Source: an uncultured Clostridia bacterium
Lineage (GTDB): Bacteria; Bacillota; Clostridia; Oscillospirales; Oscillospiraceae
Length of the DNA: 64,000 bases
Assembly: GCA_945876285.1 (NCBI GenBank)
Contig: CAMCNO010000006.1
Coordinates: forward strand, 1-64,000
Direction: 5' to 3'
The position numbers were made by a program, and so were the translations under genes. The notes beneath the pieces are model-generated. The model made no database searches and was not told the DNA's origin. It saw only the letters and a list, made by a program, of their open reading frames with translations. This document shows positions 38,761 to 48,189 of this stretch, piece after piece (within the stretch, counting starts at the first letter, position 1; each line of letters starts with the position of its first letter).

Positions 38761-40623
38761 AACGGCGCGGACAAAACCCTGACTCAGATCACCAAGATCC
38801 TGTACAGCTTTAACCTGACAATTAATATGCATACCCACCGGTATACGCTCATCACTGGAACGGGGCTTGATCGTACCGTTGAGCTGTTCAAAAGCTCGGA
38901 TAACATTCTGGAGACGATGCCGGTCCTTGCGAAGTACATCCACCCCGCGTACCAGAAAAAGCCCATGGAGCTGGTTCGGAAGAAGCTGCTGGGCACAGAC
39001 CCTATCCAAAACGGCTTCGTGGGTTCCATCGAGTATCCGGTGCTCTACCCCGGCGACGAGAAGTATGAGTGGCAGGAGATCAATATTTTCGCCAGCACGG
39101 ACGATAACGGCAACCGCATCGCCAACCTGCTGGGGCGGGATGTGACGGAAGCCCATGAGACCCAGGAGCGCAACGAAAAGGAACTGAAGGCCGCCGCGGC
39201 CAAAAACCAGATCCTCCCTGAGCTGACCAAGATGCTGTATAGCTATAACCTGACGCTGAACCTGCACACCGGTAAGTACAGCATGATCGTCGGCACGGGC
39301 ATGACCAAATTCATGGAGATATTCAAGTCCACCGACGATTATGAGGTGGCCTATCAGGAGAAGATCAAGTATCTTGCGCCGGAGACCATCGACCAGTTCT
39401 CGAATCTTGCCAGCCTGGAGGCTCTCCGCGCCAGAAGAAACGCCAATGGCTTTATCGGCAGCGTGGAATATGGCGCCCTGACGGACAACGGAGAAGAATG
39501 GCATGAGGTCAATGCCTTCATCAGCACGGACGAATCCGGCGAACCCATTGCCAACCTGCTGGGCCGCGACATCACTGACGCCCACAAGCGGCAGGAGCAG
39601 AAGGAGAACGCCCAGAAGGCGGCCATGGCCCGGGACCAGCTCCTCTCCGGCGTCACCAAGATGCTGTACAGCTTTAACGCCACCATCAACCTGAACACTT
39701 GGAAGTACACCCTGATCACCGGCACCGGCATGAGTACGGCAGTCCCCATCATTCAGGCGTCGGATGACTATCTGGTCACCTATGACCGGCTGAAAACCAT
39801 GCTGCTTCCCGAATACCGGGAGATGGTGGAGAGCCTGGTCAGCGAGGAAGCCATCCTGTCGGTCGCGGATAAGAGCGGTTACATCGACACGATCACGACC
39901 GCGGCTCAGATCGGTGAGAATACGCTCTGGCAGGAATTCAACCTGTTCATGGGCACCGATGAAAACGGCAAGCCGGTGGCGAACCTGCTGGGCCGGGACA
40001 TTACGGAAGCCCATGAAAAGGCGGATACAAAAGCCCAGCTTGAGATCGCGCAGGCCGCCAATGAGGCAAAATCCCAATTCCTGTCCAATATGTCCCACGA
40101 TATCCGCACGCCCATCAACGGCATCATGGGCATGCTGACCATTGCCAAAACGCACCGGGACGACCAGGCCATGGTGGACGAGGCGCTGGATAAGATCGAG
40201 GTATCCTCCCACCATTTGCTGACGCTCATTAACGATATTCTGGATCTGAACAAGCTGGAAAGCGGCAAGATGGTATTCGCCAAGGAGCCTGTGGATATCT
40301 GCAAGCTGTCCAGAGAGGTCTTCACCATCGTGGAGCCCATGGCGAATGAGGTGGGTATCACCATGGAAATGGCGGAAGAAACCGCACATTCCAGAGTGAT
40401 CGGAAGTCCGCTCCATATCCGGGAAGTGCTGGTGAATATCCTCTCCAATGCGGTGAAATACAATAAAGCGAACGGGAGCATCCGCTTCGATGTGGAGGAG
40501 ACCGGCTATACGGGGGAAACGGTGACCTTCCGGTTCACCATAGCGGATACCGGCATCGGCATCCCCTGCTTCGTGCTGGAGGACGGCACCGTTACCCGCG
40601 ACCTGGAGGCTGCTCTGAAGTAA
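38761..40623 (+). pseudogene. Sensor histidine kinase fragment: three tandem PAS-like repeats, HisKA, HATPase truncated after the N/G1 box
   Basis: Open frame without ATG from 38704, repeat homology from 38767 (LTQITKILYSFNLTINMHTHRYTLITG, LPELTKMLYSYNLTLNLHTGKYSMIVG, LSGVTKMLYSFNATINLNTWKYTLITG); HisKA AKSQFLSNMSHDIRTPINGIMGM; ends DTGIGIP-CFVLEDGTVTRDLEAALK with no GTGLG box. Confidence 0.75.
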
Positions 40624-40659
40624 CTGCCTCAGAGACCATTTAGCGGTCAGAAATGTTTC

Positions 40660-40705
40660 AGGCGGACATCTTATCCGGTTCCAATGCCGGATAAGATGTC
40701 CGCCT
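40660..40705 (+). terminator. Long perfect hairpin between convergent kinase fragment and ygeY-like gene
   Basis: aggcggacatcttatccgg...ccggataagatgtccgcct then T-rich tract. Confidence 0.75.
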
Positions 40706-40710
40706 TGTTG

Positions 40711-41898
40711 TTATTTTTTCAGCAGCGCTCTCATAACGCCCTGATAGCAGTCCGCGACTTTGAACAGTTCGTCAAGCTCGATGTACTCGTTGACCGTGTG
40801 GGCCAGGTTTTCCCGGGAGGGGCCGATGCCCAGGGTGGGGATGCCTGCCTCGCCGGCGTAGTGGCTGCCGTTGGTGCAGAAATTGTACTGCGTGACCTCC
40901 GGCGCATAGCCCATGCTATGGAGCTCCGCCAGGACATCCTGCACGAAGGACTCTGTCTGGTCATAGAGCCAGCCGGGGAAGAAGCGCTCGCCCTGGATGG
41001 TCTCGCCCGTCCAGCACAGCTCTTTTCCGACGGCGAAGGATACCTTTGCTTTCAGCGTGGGGATTTCAACCGTCAGCCGGTCCAGCAGCGCCTGAATGGG
41101 CGCCAGGACGCTCTCTTTGGTCTCACCCACCAGCAGCCGGCGGTCATAGGTGGCCCGGCAGTAGTCGGGGACCACAGAGGCGCCGGGGTAGGGGGAGGAC
41201 TTGATGTCCGTCAGTTCCAGGATGCCCTTGCCCATGACGGGATGGCTGGGGGGCGTCAGCTTCTGCATCTCCTGAATGATGCGGCACATGCCGTAGACGG
41301 CGTTGACGCCCTTTTCCGGGTTGGCGGAATGGGCGGGTACGCCGAAGGTCTCCACGACCACTTCGGCCCGGCCCCGCTGCCCGATCTTCACGTTGCACAT
41401 GGAGGCCTCGCCGATGACCACCACATCCGGCTTCACATAGTCGCTGATGGCACGGGAAGCCACGCCCTCGAAGCACTCCTCATGGACCACGCCCGCCACA
41501 TAGATGTCGCCTGCGAAATCGTACTGGCAGTCCTGGGCAAAGAAGGAGGCGGCGGCCAGCATGGCGGACAGGGCACCCTTCATATCCGAGGTGCCCCGGC
41601 CATACATCCGCCCATCCACCATTTCGGCGCCGAAGGGGTCATGCGCCCATGCGGAGGGGTCCGGCACCGGAACTGTGTCCATGTGCCCGTCAAACAGGAT
41701 GCGGGGGCCGGGACGGCTGCCCTTGATGTGGCAGATGCAGTTGCCGTAACAGTCCACATGGACGTCGTGGTACCCATTGGTATTGCAGAAGGCTTTGATC
41801 TCCTCCGCCACCCGGCCCTCCTGACCGCTGTAGCTTGGCGCCTGGACCAGTTTCCTGCAAAACGCCAGCAGTTGCTCTTTCCGGCTTCCATCCATCAT
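40711..41898 (-). CDS. YgeY-family M20 hydrolase (selenium-metabolism-linked family)
   Basis: RILFDGHMDTVPVPDPSAWAHDPFGAEMVDGRMYGRGTSDMKGALSAML; VVHEECFEGVASRAI; GIPTLGIGPSRENLAHTVNEYIELDEL. Confidence 0.88.
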   Translation of the reverse strand: MMDGSRKEQLLAFCRKLVQAPSYSGQEGRVAEEIKAFCNTNGYHDVHVDCYGNCICHIKGSRPGPRILFDGHMDTVPVPDPSAWAHDPFGAEMVDGRMYGRGTSDMKGALSAMLAAASFFAQDCQYDFAGDIYVAGVVHEECFEGVASRAISDYVKPDVVVIGEASMCNVKIGQRGRAEVVVETFGVPAHSANPEKGVNAVYGMCRIIQEMQKLTPPSHPVMGKGILELTDIKSSPYPGASVVPDYCRATYDRRLLVGETKESVLAPIQALLDRLTVEIPTLKAKVSFAVGKELCWTGETIQGERFFPGWLYDQTESFVQDVLAELHSMGYAPEVTQYNFCTNGSHYAGEAGIPTLGIGPSRENLAHTVNEYIELDELFKVADCYQGVMRALLKK

Positions 41899-42094
41899 AG
41901 AACTGCTCACCCTTTCTCTCTGTATATGTTGCTTGTATTTTACTGCATCTTCCGGGGCCGTGCAAGTGCTGCCGGGCATCTTTTCGGCGCTTGCAATACT
42001 GGGGAAAACAGATATAATGAGAAATCAGAGGAAAACCGCTGCTGGGGACCAGCCTCCGGGAGCAGAGAGCGACATACGAAAAGAGGATACTCGA

Positions 42095-43276
42095 ATGAGA
42101 TATTTGTTCAATCGAACCATCAGTTCCATCCCTGCCTCCGCGTCTCTGGCTATCAATGAAAAGGCAAAGGCCATGCGGGCCGCCGGAAAGGACGTCATTA
42201 CGCTGGCGGCGGGCGAGCCGGATTTTGACACGCCGGACCGCGCCCGCATCGCCGGTATCCGGGCCATCTCCGAGGGACACACCCACTATACGGAATCCCG
42301 GGGTATCCGTCCCCTGCGGGAGGGCATCGCCCGGACGCTGCGGGAGGACAGGGGCATCGTCTGTACGGCAGACAATATCCTCATGGCGCCCGGTGGTAAA
42401 TACGCCATCTATGAGACGGTCCGCACCCTCATCGACCCCGGCGAGGGGCAGGAGGTCATGATCCTCAACCCCGGTTGGGTCTCCTACGCGCCTATCGTGT
42501 CGGCGGCGGGGGGCGTTCCCGTGGGTGTGGAGCTGACCTTTGAGGAGAACTACCACATCACCCGACTGGCACTGGAAAAGGTGGTCTCACCCCGCACCCG
42601 GCTGCTCATCATGAATTACCCCAACAACCCCACCGGCTGCGTCCTCTCCCGGGAGGAGGCGGAGTGCATCGCAGACTTTGCCCTAGATCACGAGTTGCTC
42701 ATCCTGTCCGACGAGGTGTACAGCACCATCGTCTATGACGGCGCCGAGAGCGTCAGCCCGGCGTCCATCGCCCGGGTGGCGGACCATGTCATCACCGTCA
42801 ACGGCTTTTCCAAGTGCGCGGCGATGACCGGGTGGCGTTTGGGCTATATCTGCGCGCCCAGGGAGATCGTGGACATGGTCCAGATGCTGAACCAGCATAC
42901 CATGAGCTGCCTCAGCGAGTTTGCCATGGAGGCCGCGCTGGAGGCCCTCCAGTGTAAGGACGAGATGGCCGCCATGGTGGAGAGCTACCGCCGTCGCCGG
43001 GACTTTTTCGTCGCCGGGCTGAACGCCATCCCCGGCGTCACCTGCCATGTGCCCAAGGGGACGTTCTACGCCTGGGCAAAGATAGAACTGGACGGAAAGA
43101 ACAGCCAGGAGATCGCGGACTATCTGCTGGAGGAAGCCGGGGTGGCAACGGTGCCCGGCGACGCCTACGGCCTCGGCGGTACCTGCTGCATCCGGATGTC
43201 CTTCGCCACGGCGGAGAGCGACCTGCGGGAGGCTCTGCGGCGGATGGACGCAGCTATTCGGAAAATAAACCGGTAA
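42095..43276 (+). CDS. Pyridoxal phosphate-dependent aminotransferase (class I/II, AspC-like)
   Basis: LAAGEPDFDTPDRARIAG; NYPNNPTGCVLSREE; LSDEVYSTIVYDG; NGFSKCAAMTGWRLGYI. Confidence 0.95.
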   Translation: MRYLFNRTISSIPASASLAINEKAKAMRAAGKDVITLAAGEPDFDTPDRARIAGIRAISEGHTHYTESRGIRPLREGIARTLREDRGIVCTADNILMAPGGKYAIYETVRTLIDPGEGQEVMILNPGWVSYAPIVSAAGGVPVGVELTFEENYHITRLALEKVVSPRTRLLIMNYPNNPTGCVLSREEAECIADFALDHELLILSDEVYSTIVYDGAESVSPASIARVADHVITVNGFSKCAAMTGWRLGYICAPREIVDMVQMLNQHTMSCLSEFAMEAALEALQCKDEMAAMVESYRRRRDFFVAGLNAIPGVTCHVPKGTFYAWAKIELDGKNSQEIADYLLEEAGVATVPGDAYGLGGTCCIRMSFATAESDLREALRRMDAAIRKINR

Positions 43277-43295
43277 ATAGTGATTTTTGACATCA

Positions 43296-43324
43296 AAACA
43301 GCCGCCCTCGGGCGGCTGTTTTGT
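43296..43324. terminator. Bidirectional terminator
   Basis: aaaacagccgccc-tc-gggcggctgtttt. Confidence 0.75.
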
Positions 43325-43329
43325 TTACC

Positions 43330-44847
43330 TCACTTTTTGGCTCTCCAACGCTTATAGGGGCCGCTGGAGGTGATCGCCATGCATACCACGAACACCAGCA
43401 GCACCAGGGAGACAGGGTGGCTGACCAGGTCAACCAGCAGGGCCGGCAGGCTGTTGTTCGTCATGGTGGCGGCACGGCGAAAGTTCAGCTCCAGCAGGTC
43501 GGAGAGGATGATGCCCAGCACCGTGGGGCCGACAGGGAAATGATAGAGCTTCATCACATAGCCCAGGATGCCGAAGGCGATCATCCAGTAGACGTCCATG
43601 ATGGAGCTGTTGATGGAGAACGCGCCCACCACAGACAGCAGGATGATAATGGGCATTAAAATTTCCTTGGGGATCTCCACGATTTTGGAGAACACCTTGA
43701 TGCCGGTGAAGCCGAAGATCAGCAGAAAGATGTTGCCCACGAACATGGCGCCGATGATGTAGTAGAACACGTCGGGGCTGTTGGTCATCAGCAGAGGGCC
43801 GGGATTCAGGCCGTGGATATACATGGCGCCCAGCATGATGGCGGTGACGGCGTCGCCGGGGATGCCCAGGGACAGCATGGGGATGCAGGCGCCGCCCACG
43901 GCGGCGTTGTTGGCGCTCTCCGGCGCCACCAGGCCCTCCATGGCGCCCTCACCGAAGGGCGTCTCCGGGTTTTTCGTGGTGCGTTTGGCCTGGTCGTAGG
44001 CCAGCAGGGCGGCGATGTCGCCGCCGGTGCCGGGCAGCGCGCCTACTACCGCGCCGATGAGGGAGCTTTTCAGGGTCAGAGGAATGAAGCGAACGGTGTT
44101 TTTCCAGCTTGGGATGATTTTATCGACTTTCTGCTTGACCGGCGTTGTGGTCAGGTCCCGGATCTGGATGAGGGCCTCTGACATACCGAACAGGCCGATC
44201 ATCACCACCACATAGCTGACACCCAGCATCATGTAGGTGCGGAACATGGAGTCGCTGGCGCCCAGCACAAAGCGGTTGTGGCCGGTCTGGTTGTCCAGGC
44301 CGATGAAGCCGATGAACAGGCCAAGAGCCGCCGAGAGGATGCCCCGGGCGGGGCGGTCATTGCCCAGGCTGCTGACCAGGAACAATCCGATAATTGCCAG
44401 CAGGAAGTAGTCCCGGGGCGCGAAACGCATGGCGAACTTGGAGAGATAGGGCGCGCCGAGGCACAGGATCATGGTGCCGATGAAGCCGCCCAGCACGGAC
44501 TGGATGACCGTCACGCCGATGGCCTGTCCGGCCAGGCCCTTCCGGGCCAGGGGATAGCCCTCTAGCGCGGTAGCCACGGCAGCGGGAGCGCCGGGGATGT
44601 TCAGCAGGATGGCGGAGCGGGAGCCGCCGTACACGCCGCCGATATAGACGCCTATCATGGCCGCCAGAGCGGGGAGCGTGGCCCAGGAGTAGGTGAACGA
44701 GATGAGCAGAGAGGTGGCCATCGTCACCGAGAGGCCGGGGATGGCGCCCACGTAAATGCCGAGAAAAACACCTGCCGCCAGACAGAACAGCAGCATGGGG
44801 TCCGTCAGCGCCTGCAGGGCATATCCGAATGCTTGTGAAAAATCCAT
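43330..44847 (-). CDS. tctA: Tripartite tricarboxylate transporter large permease TctA
   Basis: GVFLGIYVGAIPGLSVTMATSLLISFTYSW...GALPGTGGDIAALLAYDQAKRTTKNPETPFGEGAMEGLVAPESANNAAVGGACIPMLSLGIPGDAVTAIMLGAM. Confidence 0.97.
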   Translation of the reverse strand: MDFSQAFGYALQALTDPMLLFCLAAGVFLGIYVGAIPGLSVTMATSLLISFTYSWATLPALAAMIGVYIGGVYGGSRSAILLNIPGAPAAVATALEGYPLARKGLAGQAIGVTVIQSVLGGFIGTMILCLGAPYLSKFAMRFAPRDYFLLAIIGLFLVSSLGNDRPARGILSAALGLFIGFIGLDNQTGHNRFVLGASDSMFRTYMMLGVSYVVVMIGLFGMSEALIQIRDLTTTPVKQKVDKIIPSWKNTVRFIPLTLKSSLIGAVVGALPGTGGDIAALLAYDQAKRTTKNPETPFGEGAMEGLVAPESANNAAVGGACIPMLSLGIPGDAVTAIMLGAMYIHGLNPGPLLMTNSPDVFYYIIGAMFVGNIFLLIFGFTGIKVFSKIVEIPKEILMPIIILLSVVGAFSINSSIMDVYWMIAFGILGYVMKLYHFPVGPTVLGIILSDLLELNFRRAATMTNNSLPALLVDLVSHPVSLVLLVFVVCMAITSSGPYKRWRAKK

Positions 44848-44866
44848 AGTTCTGAGGACCCTCCTT

Positions 44867-45343
44867 TCAGGGAAGCTGAACCTGGAAGATGTACTGGAAC
44901 ACCACCAGGACACAGGCCGTCGTGATGCCTGCAATCACCAGCATACGGAGCTTTTTTTCATGGTTGAGCGTCAGCATGGAGAGAGCGAGAAACAAAACGG
45001 TGGATACTGCGAAGCCGATGAGATTGAGCATCACGGCGTACAGGATGCAGTAGAGCACGATGATGCCCACCTTGCCGGGAAAGAGAAACGCGAACGTCTC
45101 CTTTGCCTTTTTAACGAGAGGGGGCTTGTCCTCAAAGGGCTGGGGACAGCCCCGCAGCTCCGCGAAGCTGAGAACCGTGGTGACCAGCATGACCAGAGAG
45201 CAGAGCGCGGGCACCGTGCCCTCGCCGGAGAGCTTGGGCGCGGCGAGAAACAGCTTCATGGATGCAATGAAACAGACCAGGGAGAACAGGCCGAGGATGG
45301 CGAGGAAGCCCTTTTCGCCCTTTTGCTGCGTGTGTTTATCCAT
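44867..45343 (-). CDS. tctB: Tripartite tricarboxylate transporter small permease TctB
   Basis: Four-TM small protein between tctA and tctC; start codon ATGGAT lies inside the shared IS-end repeat. Confidence 0.85.
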   Translation of the reverse strand: MDKHTQQKGEKGFLAILGLFSLVCFIASMKLFLAAPKLSGEGTVPALCSLVMLVTTVLSFAELRGCPQPFEDKPPLVKKAKETFAFLFPGKVGIIVLYCILYAVMLNLIGFAVSTVLFLALSMLTLNHEKKLRMLVIAGITTACVLVVFQYIFQVQLP

Positions 45344-45413
45344 AATATCGGCAAGGGTACACCGTCCAGATGCGAAGCATTGGGCGGTGAGGAATTGCCG
45401 TTCCCTCCTTTAA
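45338..45413. repeat. Right end of the IscB element, repeated as a solo copy at 3378-3450
   Basis: Direct alignment by eye; outer pairing GGCAA...TTGCC encloses the hairpin. Confidence 0.8.
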
Positions 45414-45420
45414 TGTAAAA

Positions 45421-46710
45421 TCAAGCAATCAGATAACCAGAAGACCTCTCAAGAAGTTTTAATCTTTTGTAGGAGATGCCGTCTTTAATCATCTGACCAC
45501 TGATAGTCTTGATGGTAAAGATTCCGGTTTTTCTCCGCCCCCAGATAAAGCACTCTTCTCCTTCAAAAAGGACCTTATCAAAGAGACGGAAACCCTTAAC
45601 GTACTTATCTGCCTGATTTGATTTGCGTACGCCTCCCTTGGAGATTGTGGCCTTATGCAACTGCCGATTATGGCGTCTCACAGGCTTTACGGTGTAAACC
45701 CGGTTAGCTCGTTCGATGGCGAACTCCCCGGCATCGTTGAACCCTGCGGGTCCGTGGCAAATCGCCAGAGCATCATTGATGTGGCTCTTCGGCAGGTGCA
45801 TTTTTTCTTCTCTGATGTACTTGGTAATGTAGCCATGGGTCTCCCACACGGGGATATCCAACTCTGAACGAAGTCTAAGGAACAGTTCCTTCCGCATGAT
45901 GCCCATGAATGCAGCGTCTCTCGTAGAGTGACGTTTGCGTTTCTTGAGGTCCTCTGCGGTGATGATGCCCTTATGGAGCTTCTTGTGGCAATCCTCACAG
46001 AGAGTGACCAGATTATCCGGGGCGTTGCCCCCGGTCTTCCGGCTCTCCCGGTGATGCACATGGAGCTTGACGTCGTTCTTCTTGGTAGAGTGGGCGCCGC
46101 AGCACTGACAGGTGTAACCATCTCGCCAAAGGACGTACTGCCGAACATTGTATTGCCCGAGCATTTCACCCTTCTGGTAGTCTTCACCCTGCGGGACAGG
46201 CTTGCCTTCCTCCACTGCCTTGATGAGCTGGAGGTCAAACTCAGCGGTCTCAACGACCACCTTAGTCACGGGAAGCAGATTGCAAATCCGCTTGATTGCT
46301 GTGACGTGCTCCTGAATCTTGACCTCCACAGAGGGTGCGAGCCATCCCTTGTGTTTGCTGTGTACCCTGTTGTTGAACCGAGGCTTGCGATACCTTGTTT
46401 TGCGGTTTCTCCTTGCTCTGCGGAACTCCCGGCGGGTAGAGAGGTTGTCCACCACATCGTTGCGAGGTTTGACCTCCTCAGCGAGCAGTTCCTTCCTCGT
46501 GCCCCCGCTGGTAATTCCGATGGCCTTGCTTCCGGCATCCACACAGAGAAGCACTTCCTGAGTGTAATGCGTGGTCGGCACAACCATCTGAATGGTGAAT
46601 GGTGTCCGATGTTTCACTTTGGCTCTCTTGGCATCCAACAGGTGCCGAGCCTTCGCTTCGGAGCAGGGCATCAGGGGACGCCCATCTTCCGCGATAACAT
46701 AGACCGACAT
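45421..46710 (-). CDS. iscB: IscB RNA-guided nickase/nuclease homologue (PLMP, RuvC split by HNH)
   Basis: PLMP motif GRPLMPCSEAKARHLL; RuvC-I VLLCVDAGSKAIGI; Arg-rich bridge RREFRRARRNRKTRYRKPRF; RuvC-II KVVVETAEFD; HNH CQCCGAHSTKKNDVKLHVHHRESRKTGGNAPDNLVTLCEDCHKKLH; RuvC-III HINDALAICHG; RBS ggaggagg upstream of ATG 46710. Confidence 0.96.
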   Translation of the reverse strand: MSVYVIAEDGRPLMPCSEAKARHLLDAKRAKVKHRTPFTIQMVVPTTHYTQEVLLCVDAGSKAIGITSGGTRKELLAEEVKPRNDVVDNLSTRREFRRARRNRKTRYRKPRFNNRVHSKHKGWLAPSVEVKIQEHVTAIKRICNLLPVTKVVVETAEFDLQLIKAVEEGKPVPQGEDYQKGEMLGQYNVRQYVLWRDGYTCQCCGAHSTKKNDVKLHVHHRESRKTGGNAPDNLVTLCEDCHKKLHKGIITAEDLKKRKRHSTRDAAFMGIMRKELFLRLRSELDIPVWETHGYITKYIREEKMHLPKSHINDALAICHGPAGFNDAGEFAIERANRVYTVKPVRRHNRQLHKATISKGGVRKSNQADKYVKGFRLFDKVLFEGEECFIWGRRKTGIFTIKTISGQMIKDGISYKRLKLLERSSGYLIA

Positions 46711-46724
46711 TCTTGATGTCCTCC

Positions 46725-47050
46725 TCCCTTGAAAAAATTGGTTGGCGGCTAAAGGAAGTCGCCGCACCCATAAAAGGCCGAGCCTCTCATGGGCGTCAGG
46801 TGCCCGTCCCCCATGTTATCCCGTGGTTTCTTTAGATGTCACACTGTCCACAACCGATAAGACTGTTTAATGGCATCCCGCAGAGCAGTGGATTCGGGCG
46901 TACGTCCACTGGTGCCTATCCCGCATTCCTGCGATTCACGGGTAACGTAGTTCTTCCTTTTCGGAAGTCCTCGGGGTAGTCAACTCCAGCTTATGAGATA
47001 TTGCTCTCACAAGTCCCGTCCAAATCTTCAGATTTGGGCGGGGTTATTGA
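46725..47050 (-). ncRNA. Putative HEARO/omegaRNA upstream of iscB
   Basis: About 300 nt noncoding, highly structured (CAGTGGA...TCCACTG; CTTCC-GAAAA-GGAAG; LE hairpin), in the position expected for the HEARO RNA/IscB omegaRNA. Confidence 0.7.
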
Positions 47051-47084
47051 CACGTGTGTTCCTTTCAGGTAAAATCAGTGGGAA

Positions 47085-47113
47085 GAAGCAGGCCGCGCGA
47101 TGCGGCCTGCTTC
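47085..47113. terminator. Inverted repeat downstream of tctC
   Basis: gaagcaggccgc-gcgat-gcggcctgcttc. Confidence 0.5.
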
Positions 47114-47136
47114 CTTATGAGCTGCTATTTTCCAAA

Positions 47137-48189
47137 TTACCGCTCGATACCCACGGAGGCGGGGTCGATGCTGGCGACGCCGGAGTCATAGAGCATATAG
47201 CTGGTGGTGGAGCGGTACTTCTTCAGGTATTCCACCGCCTCGTCGCCGGTCATGTTCATCACGAAGCAGCCCTTGGAGGCCACCAGCTCCTGGAAGTCGG
47301 GAGCTTCGCAGGCCTTGGAGAAGGCGGCGGTCAGGGTGTCGATAATGGCCTGATCCGTGCCCTGCTTCACGAAGACGCCGTAGAAGGGGCCCCAGGGGAG
47401 GACTTCGTTGTACTCGGGGTAAATTTCGGTGATGGCGGGCACGTCATCGAAGCCCTTCAGCCGCTCGTTGTGGAACATAGCCAGGATGCGGATGTCGCCG
47501 GACTGGTAGAAGCTGGCGATGGAGCCCAAGGTGGAGACAGCGAAATCGGCGTTGCCGCCCATGACGGCGATGGCGCACTCGTTCTCACCGTCGAAGGGGA
47601 CCATGTTGGGCTCCGTGCCGCTGATGCTGCGGATGATGGTGGCGGCAGTCTCAGGCAGGCCGCCCGCGCCGGTGGTGGCGGCAACGACCTTGCCGGGATT
47701 GGCCAGCATATCGTTGAACAGGTCCTCCACAGTCTGATACTTGGAGTCCTTGGCGACGAAGATGCCGCCGTAGCTGTTGCTCAGCAGGCAGATGGGATAG
47801 AAGTCGTCGTAGTCCAGTTCGCTGGTGCCCATGACCTTGGCAATCTGGGGATTCTCCGCGCCGAACAGCAGTTCGTAGCCGTCCGCGGCCTGGGCGTTGA
47901 CGTAGGCGGTGGAGACGCCGCCGCCGGAGCCGGCACGATTGGTGAAGACGATGGACTGGCCCAGTTCCTCCTGGGCCACCAGGCCGGCGGCACGGGAGAC
48001 GGTATCACAAATGCCGCCGGCGCTCCACATGATGGAGCCCTGGATGCTCTTGGTGGGATAAGCGGCGGTCTCGGCCGGCTTTGCCGGAGATGCGCCGGAA
48101 TTGGAGGTGGCACCGCCGGAAGAAGCGCCACAGGCTGCCAGCGAGCATACCATAACAGCGGTCAGAAGCATTGCGATGATCTTTTTCAT
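47137..48189 (-). CDS. tctC: Tripartite tricarboxylate transporter substrate-binding lipoprotein TctC
   Basis: Lipobox VCSLAACGASS; YPTKSIQGSIMWSAGGICDTVSRAAGLVAQEELGQSIVFTNRAGSGGGVSTAYVNAQAADGYELL. Confidence 0.93.
   Translation of the reverse strand: MKKIIAMLLTAVMVCSLAACGASSGGATSNSGASPAKPAETAAYPTKSIQGSIMWSAGGICDTVSRAAGLVAQEELGQSIVFTNRAGSGGGVSTAYVNAQAADGYELLFGAENPQIAKVMGTSELDYDDFYPICLLSNSYGGIFVAKDSKYQTVEDLFNDMLANPGKVVAATTGAGGLPETAATIIRSISGTEPNMVPFDGENECAIAVMGGNADFAVSTLGSIASFYQSGDIRILAMFHNERLKGFDDVPAITEIYPEYNEVLPWGPFYGVFVKQGTDQAIIDTLTAAFSKACEAPDFQELVASKGCFVMNMTGDEAVEYLKKYRSTTSYMLYDSGVASIDPASVGIER

Larger units (their letters stand above)
45338..47050 (-). mobile_element. IS200/IS605-type element carrying IscB, inserted between tctC and tctB (outer limits approximate)
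   Basis: RE hairpin ACCGTCCAGATGC-GAA-GCATTGGGCGGT (45361-45388) and LE hairpin CCCGTCCAAATC-TTCA-GATTTGGGCGGG (47014-47041) with similar stems, iscB and omegaRNA-like region between. Confidence 0.8.

Noticed and set aside
41690-42556. 288-aa minus-strand ORF overlapping the aminotransferase and ygeY-like gene
   Set aside because: Composite of antisense and frame-shifted sequence; no coherent domain.
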